The position numbers and the translations under genes were made by a program. Of a stretch of DNA of 41,423 nucleotides, positions 31,841 through 40,879 are shown one piece after another. Below the pieces are notes generated by a model, which had not been told where the DNA came from, did not search any database, and was given only the letters and a program-made list of their open reading frames with translations. Each line of letters begins with the position of its first letter. Positions within the stretch are counted from its first letter, which is position 1. This DNA is from Lingula anatina. Taxonomy: Eukaryota > Brachiopoda > Lingulata > Lingulida > Lingulidae. The DNA lies in NCBI RefSeq assembly GCF_001039355.2, contig NW_019774269.1, positions 38,691 to 80,113 on the forward strand. Reading direction: 5' to 3'.

Positions 31841-31845
31841 TTATC

Positions 31846-32000
31846 AGGCCCGTTATCAGCCATTTCAAAAGGGGGGTTCTTTTTCTGAAAAAGTGGACGT
31901 TTTTCCATAATAACTTCATGTACCTAGATCAAATTTTACCCAGAGTGGACCTTTTCCCAGCAAAAGGGGCAGATTTTTTTAACCCCCCTCCCCCCCCCCC
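31846..32000. repeat. Dispersed repeat, reverse of the 7505-7675 family
   Basis: Contains TTCATGTACCTAGATCAAAT and CTTTTCCCAGCAAAAGG and ends in a run of C. Possible end of a hAT-like MITE (CAGGCCCGTTA). Confidence 0.5.
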
Positions 32001-33227
32001 ATTATATGCTGTGTTTTTATCTTTTCGTGAAAATCAACTAGCAAAGTAAAGATTATACTAGTAGAAGCCATGTTTAATTTACCACAACCGTAGATTTCAT
32101 GACTGTTTCTGATACATCCTGATAACAATCTTTTTTAATGGCGGGCATGGCATTGCAAAAGTTGTGATTTAGTGAATGAGTTTAAAGGGTTGATTAGGCA
32201 TTTTTCTATTAGATGTTGTTAAACATTTATTGCCCTTGACTTATTCTCATACTTTGAGTGAGGTAAACACCATAGTTTGTAAGAACAAAACAATTTATAA
32301 CTAGCTTTACATGATATTAAATAATTGGTACATATTAAATAATCAAATGATAAGGTTTTTACTCTAAAATAGCAAACCCCGAGAACTTAAAATTTCTAAG
32401 TTTCCTGTAGACTTGTTGCACACTCCTGATGAAATTGTAAGTTTATTGCACGCTTTCTGCACATGTCTGTTGAAAAACCGTGTCTTGCACATTTTCTGCA
32501 CACTCATGACAGAAAAATTACATTTTCTGCACACTTGTTGCATACTCTTGATCTAATTTTAAGGTTATCGCACACTCTCTGCATGCTTCTATTGAAATNC
32601 CCCCCCGGCTACAGGCCTGATTATATACTGTGTTTTTATCTTTTTGTGAAAATCAACTAGCAAAGTCAAGATTATACTAGTAGGAGCCATGTTTAATTTA
32701 CCACAACCCTAGATTTCATGACTGTTTTTGATACATCCTGATAATATTATTTAATGGTGGGTAGGGCATTGCAAAAGTTGTGATTTAGTGAATGAGTTTA
32801 AAGGGTTGATTATTCTATTAGATATTGCCCTTGACTTATTCTCATACTTTGAGTGAGGTAAACACCATAGTTTGTTAGAAGAAAACAATTTATAACTAGC
32901 TTTACATCATATTAAATTATTGGTAAATATTAAATAATCAAATGATAAGTTTTTTACTCTAAAATAGCATACCCCAATAAAATTGAAAGCTTGCTGTATA
33001 CTCAACTCACACAACTTAAAATTTCTAATTTTCCTGTACACTTGTTGCACACTCCTGATGAAATTGTAAGTTTATTGCACGCTTTCTGCACACGTCTGAT
33101 GAAAAACCAAGTGTCTTGCACATTTTCTGCACACTTATGACAGAAAAATTACATTTTCTGCACACTTGTTACATACTCTTGATCAAATTTTAAGGTTATC
33201 GCACACTCTCTGCATGCTTCTATTGAA
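32001..33227. repeat. Tandem duplication of about 600 bp, possible assembly artefact
   Basis: Copy A 32001-32598 and copy B 32620-33227 share the entire order from TGTGTTTTTATCTTTT and CCATGTTTAATTTACCACAA to CTCTCTGCATGCTTCTATTG. They differ by scattered substitutions and small indels, and copy B has an extra 40 bp near 32980. A single N at 32599 marks the junction. Confidence 0.9.
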
Positions 33228-33484
33228 ATACTAAGTCTCTTGCATACTTTCTGCACACTGTCTGTACTTATGGAAGTGTGCAGTAGGTGTGCAACAAGAA
33301 AGAATTTTTTATCGCACACTTCTGCACACTCCCCAAAGCTGTCTACTGCACACTCTAGAGTGTGCTGCACATATGTTGTACATTTGCAGCCTATGTGCTG
33401 CACACTTTTCATTTTGCTAAGGGTGATTCACTAGTTTCTGCTGAATCTTGTGACCACACAAGCTACTGTTTAACATTGTTACAG

Positions 33485-33611
33485 ATTGCAGCACAATGAA
33501 CTGCCTAGGGGCGTGTATTGTCAGAGATCAACACTCCTACTGTCTCTGCCCTGACAGCGTGAAAGATAAAGTTGGTATCTTTGAAGACTCAGCACTCTTC
33601 ATAACACAGAG
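33485..33611 (+). CDS. REJ-like gene, Cys-rich exon
   Basis: Acceptor AACATTGTTACAG, donor ACACAGAG|GTGACT. Encodes a six-cysteine-type start (DCSTMNCLGACIVRD), then SYCLCPD and ends ALFITQ with a split Arg codon (AG|G). It joins in phase to 34125. Confidence 0.7.
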
Positions 33612-36080
33612 GTGACTCAGAATTATATTATAACCACTCACAACATTATGTTGTCTTTTTTCCATACTGCTCTTAAATTGTGGGCTGCTTACTTCTAAGT
33701 AATTTTGTTTCCTGATTGCTCATTTATATAGAACTTGGCATATTCAATCAACACAATATAGCTTATTTTTAACAAGTTAAGAATGAGTTACTTCATTCAA
33801 TTGTTCATTTGTTTTTCCTAGGTAAACTTATATTCTTATACCAACATGATAATAACTTAGAATTAAAAATATACATTAAATGTTTGTGCTCTAGATATGC
33901 TGGTGACATGTAAGCTGTCTGACCCTGGAGCCAGTGTTTCCATACTTAATTGTCCTGTTGTTTCTCTAGGTATCAACTGGTCAGTGTTAGCTGCCTGTCC
34001 CTAAAGCCAAGGTGTCCATACTTAATTGTCCTGTTGTTTCTTTAGGTATACTGGTCAGTGTTACAGAGGCTGTCTGTCCCTGGAGCCAAGGTGTCCATGC
34101 TTAATTGTCCAGTTGTTTCCCTAGGTGTACTGGTCAGTGTAAGCTGTCTGACCCTGGAGCCAAGGTGTCCTTAGAGGCTGTGTGTTATCACTGTGACCCT
34201 ATGGACTACCTATGGGACCTCAACCCAGTGAACACCACAGTGCAGGGACTGGACTGGAGCCAGGACACCACCACTGATAGAACAGAGAGAGGACTGAGTG
34301 TTAAACCAGGTGTTCTTGCACCTGGGGAGCTCTACCAGGTCACAACTAACGGTAAGTAGTGTGAGAACAGGTGCAAATTTTAAGCTTGGTATTAGCCTTT
34401 TGGGCATACTTTATATTCAATCCTTATATTTATTCTTCCACTTAAAGTTGGATTTTACATGTGACTTATGAGGCAAAAACAACTGAAACATGTTATGATA
34501 TAAAAAATTATAGAAGAATTCACTGATTAAAATATTAAATCAAAGCTGCTACTTTAAAATAGTTTAAATTCAATCAGTATGTAAAATTAATCAGTTTCTT
34601 CAAAAAAGTTCAATTACAAAAATTCAATTATTTAATGATCATATTAATCAGTTTCATTTAAGTAGTTTAAAGTTTGTAAATTAAAGTTTCTGAGGGTCCA
34701 TGGGATAAAAATCTTTGCCAATTTAGCAGCTCGAAGCTTTGGGATTTAGTAGTTTATAGAATGTCTCAGAACACAAATGTTCTTTAACTTTTGGAAAAAC
34801 AGTTTATGCTCTTCTATATGCACAAGCTGGTGAATATGTGACACATTTTTTGCAATTGAATGCAACAATATTAGTGCTGTCTACACCATGTCATATGTGT
34901 CTGTAGGTACAAGTCAGTCTGCTGGTACAGTGCTGTCTACGTCTTGTCTTATGTGTCTGTAGGTACAAGTCAGTCTGCTGGTACAGTGCTGTCTACATCA
35001 TGTCATGTGTGCCTGTAGGTACAAGTCAGTCTGCTGGTACAGTGCTGTCTACATCATGTCTTATGTGTTTGTAGGTACAAGTCAGTCTGCTGGTACAGAG
35101 CTGTCTACATCTTGTCTTATGTGTTTGTAGGTACAAGTCAGTCTGCTGGTACAGTGCTGTCTACATCATGTTTCATACAAATGGGGACCAGCCCTAGTCC
35201 AGGAATATGCACAGTTTCTCCTTCCACTGGCTTTGAGATTGTCACCAATTTCTCAGTGAATTGCTCTGGGTTCAGTGACAGCACTAGTCAACTCCACTAT
35301 AACTACCATTTTTGGGATGGAGATCCTGCTACCAAGAATCAATCAGGTAACTTATTGGAATTTTGTAGATGAATAGTTTAAAGCAAATGTAGACAACAGA
35401 ATACACCAGCTTAAAATTACAAAACAGAACCATTTTTTTTTAAATGTCAGTAGATCAAATTGATAGGCAAGTCATTATAAGAGAATCAAAGGATCTGCAT
35501 AACATCAACTTGGGAAACCTCAACCAATCTTTAGCTGAATGTCTGAGTCTGATAGAGACCATTCCTAGAGCCTGTCATACTAACTTTGGATCGATCTATA
35601 TCCCCAAGAGGATTCTTGCTAAATTGGAATCAACTAAAGTGGCATAGATGTCTGTCACACCTACTGAACCAGCTAATTAATTATCTTTTAGCACCTTTAG
35701 TAGGCATGCCAGACATCTAAGCTGCTTAAGCTGAAATTGATGGACCGATCCTGGGTGATGGACTGATCCTGTTAGATCGATCCAGGTATGGGAACCCAGT
35801 CATAGACTTCGCACATATGGAGATGAAGAAGCTTTTCTGTATCAGACCTGAAGCTCATATTAATATACCAACACTGAGGGTTGACCTGTTCTTATCCACC
35901 AATATTTGTGTATAAATGTTCCTATTTCTCTCAGGTATGCTGTTAGGCAGCAGTTCTGATGGTTATATCCACATCTCTGCCCTGTCAGTGTCCCCAGCCA
36001 GTGAAAACAGTCAGGGAGAGGTCCGTGTGCATGCTGTCAATGACAATGGTATGAGGACAGTGGTGACTTCCACTGTCCAG
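33485..36080 (+). CDS. REJ/polycystin-1-like gene, partial (four exons)
   Basis: Exons 33485-33611, 34125-34351, 35131-35346 and 35935-36080 join with matching phases (1 in; 2, 1, 1; 0 out), about 238 codons with no stop. Exon 1 is Cys-rich (CSTMNCLGACI, SYCLCPD), resembling an EGF- or lectin-associated module. Exon 2 has the REJ hallmark pattern LEAVCYHCDPMDYLWDL, exon 3 the next block GICTVSPSTGFEIVTNFSVN followed by C.GFSD and an aromatic-rich strand, and exon 4 a beta-strand-rich end (VRVHAVNDNGMRTVVTSTVQ). Family knowledge: REJ domains lie in the extracellular part of polycystin-1-like proteins and sea urchin sperm egg-jelly receptors, next to GAIN/GPS, PLAT and multi-pass membrane domains. 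None of those is visible here, so the gene must continue rightward beyond the hAT insertion. The exact paralogue cannot be named. Splice sites at three of the boundaries are tandemly duplicated. Confidence 0.82.
33895..34170. repeat. 75-79 bp tandem repeat, 4 copies, each with a splice acceptor
   Basis: The junction TTTC(T/C)CTAG|GTATACTGGTCAGTG recurs with exon-side starts at 33895, 33970, 34046 and 34125 (periods 75, 76, 79). Each unit holds about 46 bases of exon-like sequence (CTGTCTGACCCTGGAGCCAA) and about 30 bases of intron-like sequence (CTTAATTGTCCTGTTGTTTC). Only the last copy continues into the real exon. Confidence 0.92.
34125..34351 (+). CDS. REJ-like gene, first REJ-domain exon
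   Basis: Acceptor GTTGTTTCCCTAG (fourth of four), donor CTAACG|GTAAGT. Phase 2 in, 1 out. Carries the LEAVCYHCDPMDYLWDL pattern typical of REJ domains. Confidence 0.82.
34874..35171. repeat. 56-bp tandem repeat, 5 copies, each with a splice acceptor
   Basis: TTTGTAG|GTACAAGTCAGTC recurs with exon-side starts at 34907, 34963, 35019, 35075 and 35131, exactly 56 bp apart. Units differ at about one to four positions. The unit is mainly exon sequence (GTCTGCTGGTACAGTGCTGT) with about 17 bases of intron end. Confidence 0.96.
35131..35346 (+). CDS. REJ-like gene, second REJ-domain exon
   Basis: Acceptor ATGTGTTTGTAG (fifth of five), donor AATCAG|GTAACT. Phase 1-1, 216 nt. Encodes GTSQSAGTVLSTSCFIQMG and then the REJ block GICTVSPSTGF with VNCSGFSD. 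Inclusion from the last acceptor is the only version without a stop. Confidence 0.85.
35562..35806. repeat. Possible diverged Harbinger-like MITE
   Basis: GGATCGATCTATATCCCC near the left and TTAGATCGATCCAGGTATGGGAA near the right are inverted and resemble the ends of 12401-12626. The body is not similar. Confidence 0.4.
35935..36080 (+). CDS. REJ-like gene, third REJ-domain exon
   Basis: Acceptor CTATTTCTCTCAG, donor GTCCAG|GTATGT, phase 1 in and 0 out. Encodes GMLLGSSSDGYIHISALSVS through the strand-like end VRTVV-type motif. The last about 60 bases and the donor are repeated twice more after the hAT insertion. Confidence 0.82.
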
Positions 36081-36113
36081 GTATGTTTACATTTAGCCGT
36101 TGGGGTTAGAGTG

Positions 36114-39100
36114 CAGTGTTCTCAATAATGTTTTTAAAAGTAGAGTCCCTGGGCCTCAGTGAAGTCAGAAAAACTGAGTCCGCAGAGAAAATTTAGAGTC
36201 CCACTTGTCACAATCCTAGAAAATGTAAAATTCAAATATTTGTAATAAAAGATAAGCAACACATATAAGTCTTAAAAGTTTTTATTCAAGTCTTCAGAGT
36301 TTTCACTAACTCTTATGCATTGCATGAATGTCATTGGCGACTCTGCCTCAAGGCTCTAAAATGGGCTTTGGCTTGAGTATAGTCAAACTGTGCAAAATGT
36401 GGCCCATTAATTGTAATTTTCATTATATGCTCTAATTGCACCTCACCTAACCTATTTCTTGTTTTGGTCTTGTTCAAATTTTGCACAGAAAAACCCCTTT
36501 CACATGATGCACTATTCAGTGGAATGACTAGAGCTATTTGTGCAAACAGTATACATAATCTGGATAATAATCAGAATAGTTAAGGATCAAATCCTCACAG
36601 GAACTGGCAAAGGCAAATCTCTCTCTGTAAGCATGTATGTGGTGCTTGAATGGTAAGAAGTCCCTCCAACATCTGTCTGCATCCACAACTTGGGTGTACG
36701 TACTGTGCAAGGAAGTGGTCAAGTTCCTGTTGTCCATAAGGTCTAATGTCCTGAGCAGCATATGGGTATACCTCTTGGGATTTAACAGGACATCAAAGGC
36801 ATTCAGTGTTGTCATGCTTGCCAAAGGAAATCTTTTGTCCAAATTGTTTTCTAGTTCTTCGGAGAATCCATCTGAAAAAAAAAATTAATAACTTAGCTTG
36901 CATTTCTCTAATCAAGGTAAGTATTAAGATACTTATTGAAACAAAAGCCTGACCAAAAATAACCCTAATCATTGAAAATAGCAAACGAAAAAAGCTAAGA
37001 ACAAAGACACCCTGATTATCAAACAATGAGACATAAAAAACTTACTTTTGGCTGCATTAAATGCACGTTCTTTGGGATAAGTCTTGCTCACATCCTGCCC
37101 TTTGTATTGCCCTATGTTTCTTACTTCAGTCTCCATCTGTGACAAAGCTAAAAGAAGATCAGCATCCTGCCTATATGTAGTCAGAGTTCCCCTTACTGTG
37201 CCCAGACATCGGGAGGCAGTGTCAAAGTCCAGATTTTCACATTGAAAGCATTTGGACAACCTGAATAACAATTAAAAGATATAAGAAACTGAATAATATA
37301 CAATTTATCACCGTTTTTAAATTTTATAATATTTTGAATTTAAAGAATGATGAATAAATATTTATATTCAATTAATTAAAAATGAAAAAAGTTTAACAAA
37401 CTTCTCTACTAAATTGGGCCTAAAACCAAAATCATGTTGAAGTGTATTATTACCTTCCAAACAATGGCAGAATATCTTTCATGAAACAGGATATTGCTAG
37501 GAAAACATAGTTGTTGACCTTCCTCAGTAAGCCATTAGCCATTGGGTTCTGCACAGCATCTTCCTCTAAAGCAGCAATCAGACTGGTTCAGCAATTGAGG
37601 ACACTTTCCACTGCCTGCTCCAAAGAGAGCCATCTTACTGCCAACGGCTGCTTTAGTGTTAGAAACTGATCATCATCTAGCATATCATATACAGCTCTCA
37701 GTCTGTTGTAACGAACAGCAGAGTTCTTGAAGTATAGAAACAAAGAATTGGTACTTTCCTGGTACATGTTAATGGCTGGGATATCAGCAGCAGCTTGGCC
37801 TACAGCCAGGGCTAGTTTATGTGACAAGGAATGGACATGCACTAGGGGTGGGTTCTGGGTTTTTAGCTGAACCCCTACACCTGTCCCGCGTCCCATCATA
37901 ACAGCCGCTCCGTCACTACCTAGCCCCATAATACGATTGATGGCAATGTTTTTGTCCCTAAGGATGTCGTCGACAATTGTATGTGCCTGTCCATTTTCAA
38001 CATTTTTATTGGCAGCAAAGTAAGTTTGAACTTTACCATTCACTTTAGTCTGAAGGTAAATTACCAGCTTTTTGTAGATTGCTATTTCACAGCTTTCATC
38101 TACCATGATACCTATGAACCTGCTGTTATTGATGGCCAACGTCAAATCGTCATCAATGCTCTGGGCAATGCATGCACTAATCTCTGATACCGTTCCCGCT
38201 GACGTGTAATGTCCATGCATATTCTGTAGAGTGCATAAGTCACCATATAAGTTTAATGCTAGGTTTTTAGATGCTAGAAAATAAACTGTTCTAAATTGAT
38301 GTGTTAAGCCATCATCACATGTTTTTTCACAGTTTTTCATTGCCTTTTGAAATGTCTCTCTACCTTTTATGGCCTCTACTGCTGTTTTGTGACTCTGAGA
38401 GGTCATGTGCCTCAGGAGTGAAGAGCACTGGTAGTCGGTGCTCCCTGGCGGCGAAGTAAATATGTTGTTCTTCTTTCCTTGCACACATACACTACACTTC
38501 ATTTTCTCCCTGCCAGGTTCCCCTTCTACAAACAGCCACGCCTTGAACGCTGTGTCATGCAACCAACTTTGTTGTAAACGTCTTATTTTCGACTTGATTT
38601 CAGCATCGCTTGCGCCATGCTTTTTAATTTCTCCGAACAAGGCTCGGAACGGGAGCGGCTATTTAAAGGTGTGGGACGAGTATGTTTTCACTTGATGGAC
38701 AGGCTAAATTTTATTATCAAGATTTGGAATTTAGTTTAAATTGATTTTGACTTTGTTTTGTACATAACGTCGGTAAATAAACTCTATATGTGTCGATCAA
38801 TTTTTAAAGTAACGTCAACTAGATTCTCCCTATGTCGCCGCACACAAAATGATGCAGCTGTCTAGAGTGGTTTAACTTATTCATTCGGTAACGGTACATA
38901 TGTATGAATGAAAGTTGATGTCTTTTAAGCCATTTGTATGTATTTACTAATTTACTATAAGCATTTATCGATGATTTTAAAAAAAAATCCTAACAAATGT
39001 AGAGGGTGTTGAACACACGTTGTCTAGTCACGCACGTGTAGCTGGTGCCACCGCAACTCATTGCATACATATTATTTGCTAAATCGAGCTCAAACGGGCG

Positions 39101-39370
39101 GAGCTATGCAAATGACCTAACTTATAATGCGTCATTTTCATGAGTGGCAGTTAACGATTTAAAGCGACTTGTAAACATGGCAAGCTTATAGTATTATGGA
39201 GATAGCGACCAACTTTTAGTATGCATGCAGGTTTTATGTTGAGAAACAATGTTTTTGATTTCTTACTTTTCATTAGTTGCGTCCCCGGGACGCAGAAGAG
39301 TTGCATATTTTGCGTCCCGTGGAATTTCATTGCATATTTAGATATGAGGACGTCGTAATGGAAATCCCTG
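36114..39370 (-). mobile_element. hAT transposon, 3,257 bp
   Basis: Bounded by CAGTGTTCTC at the left and the imperfect inverse GGAAATCCCTG at the right, with a perfect GAGTG duplication outside (36109-36113, 39371-39375). Deleting the element and one GAGTG restores GGGGTTAGAGTGTGTGCATG, matching the undisturbed duplicate at 39454-39473 apart from one GT unit. The element encodes a spliced transposase on the minus strand. Five-base duplications are shorter than the usual hAT eight; some hAT lineages are reported with five or six. Confidence 0.9.
36331..38640 (-). pseudogene. hAT transposase (ZNF862/C17orf113-like), broken
   Basis: Three exons on the minus strand: 38640 to about 37462, 37260-37046 and 36871-36331, with compatible phases (AG|G and A|AT codons). 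The N-terminal zinc finger is TTF/BED-like (KCSVC about residues 48-52, then RHMTSQSH near 88-95). An RNase-H-type core follows with the first aspartate in IGIMVDES, the second in GLGSDGAAVMMGRGTGV, then HSLSHKLALA. The C-terminal dimerisation block holds the catalytic glutamate in ASCERGFSVQNLNKTK. Two lesions are seen: a TGA at 37590-37588 directly after ESVLNC, and a frame change near 36541 just before the IALVIPL block, where the upstream frame runs into TAG. Everything else is open, so this is a recently inactivated copy or contains sequence errors. The domain order suits animal hAT elements from which domesticated host genes also arose. Confidence 0.9.
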
Positions 39371-39525
39371 GAGTGTGTGCATGCTGAAACTATAGATGAT
39401 GTGAGGACAGTGGTGAATTCCACTGTCCAGGTATGTTTACATTTAGCTGTTGGGGTTAGAGTGTGTGTGCATGCTGTAACTATAGATGATGTGAGGACAG
39501 TGGTGACTTCCACTATCCAGGTAAT
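39371..39525 (+). repeat. Duplicated exon end plus donor, copies 2 and 3
   Basis: GTGTGCATGCTG..ACTATAGATGATGTGAGGACAGTGGTGA.TTCCACT.TCCAG|GTA occurs at about 39375-39441 and 39465-39531 (90-bp period). Copy 1 is the true exon end at 36024-36080. Each copy keeps the CAG|GTA donor and the following TTTGACATTT or TTTACATTTAGC, but no acceptor precedes copies 2 and 3. Confidence 0.9.
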
Positions 39526-40215
39526 TTGACATTTGATATGCTATCACTTTCAAACCTACTGGCCCTTTGGGATACCAGGGTCTAAGAATCTTCTAGCCAA
39601 AAAGAGTATATTATCCTGATAACAATTATGCCAAGATTTTAGGACCATTCCCCCCAGAATTCTCCCCTCCCGCAGACAATTTCCTCACAGGACAATTCCC
39701 CCTAGGAAAATGTTAATTTATGAATATAAAGTAAAGAGTGTAAAGTTTAATACTTTTTGTGTGATAATGCAACTCCATCACTAAACAAATTATTTTTTAA
39801 TAAATTCCTTTTTTATTGAGTACAAGAACTGAAAGTTTTATTAGATATGTAATCAAAGTATAACCACCTATATCCTCCAGGTAAAGGTGGGGTAAAAACA
39901 TGAACAGGTAAACATGTTTTATGAATATTTAAGTATAGTGGGCAGTCTGTAGATGGGTAGTGGTCAGGCAATTAAAAGTGACAGATAATCAAAGGGATAC
40001 CTGGATAAGTGAGAAAATCTGTTTACCCCACCTCTACCTAGAGGTGCACCTTGATCCAAGGTGGGCAACTTAATCATGGGGGGAGTGATGAAGCAAGTAT
40101 GCAAGTATGGATGAGTGAGGTCATCTGTTTACTCCACCTTTACCAGGAGAGATACAATGATCAGATTTTTAATACAATTTTCTGTACTTGTACTGTATCA
40201 AGATAAATTGTTTAA
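39526..40215. other. Intronic or intergenic sequence
   Basis: No exon of the REJ gene could be supported. A block of GGACAATTCCCC-type repeats at about 39640-39710 recurs inverted at about 40950-41040 (GGGGAATTGTCCTGA), suggesting two ends of one element or two copies of a repeat. TTTACTCCACCTTTACC/TTTACCCCACCTCTACC recur at 40022 and 40128. Confidence 0.4.
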
Positions 40216-40218
40216 AGT

Positions 40219-40877
40219 CTTAATAACTCTTCGTTTTGGCCAAAAATTGGATTTTTCTGGTGTAAACGGCAATTTTCCCGTACTTACCAATGGTAAACGA
40301 CCCCATTCCTGCATTCAAATTTTTTTTCAGGGTTTTTTTCCTAAACGCTTGGTTTTTTGTTAAAATCTCTTAAGGGATTTTATCTGACGGAGCCCTCTCT
40401 GACATAGCATAGTCGAGCGGGGTTTTCTGATGACCTACTTAAAACCGTGGGGAAAGCAGACAACAACACTTTATTACAATAAAATAAGATTCATACGATA
40501 TAATCATCTTATTGCTCAGAATGCATTTATATCTACAACGTGTGCAGTTCTGGGCTTTTCTTTATCCGACACACTGTACAAAAACTCGCAACTTACGTCT
40601 GAGGATTGTGTCATGCGCCTGCTATATCTTATCCCGCCACATGCTATTTTGGTCTCGAATGCACGCGAGAATCCGCGTGATGCGCCAACATCCTTGGCAA
40701 CGGATGCCTTGACGACTGGGAAGAAAGGCACCGAAAGCCCTATTCACAAGCACAGTTTTTAGTTTTACTACAATAACAGCCGTTTTAGTGGTGAAATGCA
40801 ATATAATATATTTCCATGTGTTGTTTAGAATGTATTTCTTGCGGAATTTTGAATCTTAAAGGAAGAGTTATTATTGC
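40219..40877. mobile_element. GATAATAACTCTTC-family MITE, long copy
   Basis: Left end TTAATAACTCTTCGTTTTGG, right end GGAAGAGTTATTATTGC. It carries about 340 bp (about 40385-40760) in the middle that is absent from the copies at 3108 and 26994. Either this is the fullest member of the family or it has taken an insertion. Confidence 0.6.
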
Positions 40878-40879
40878 TT

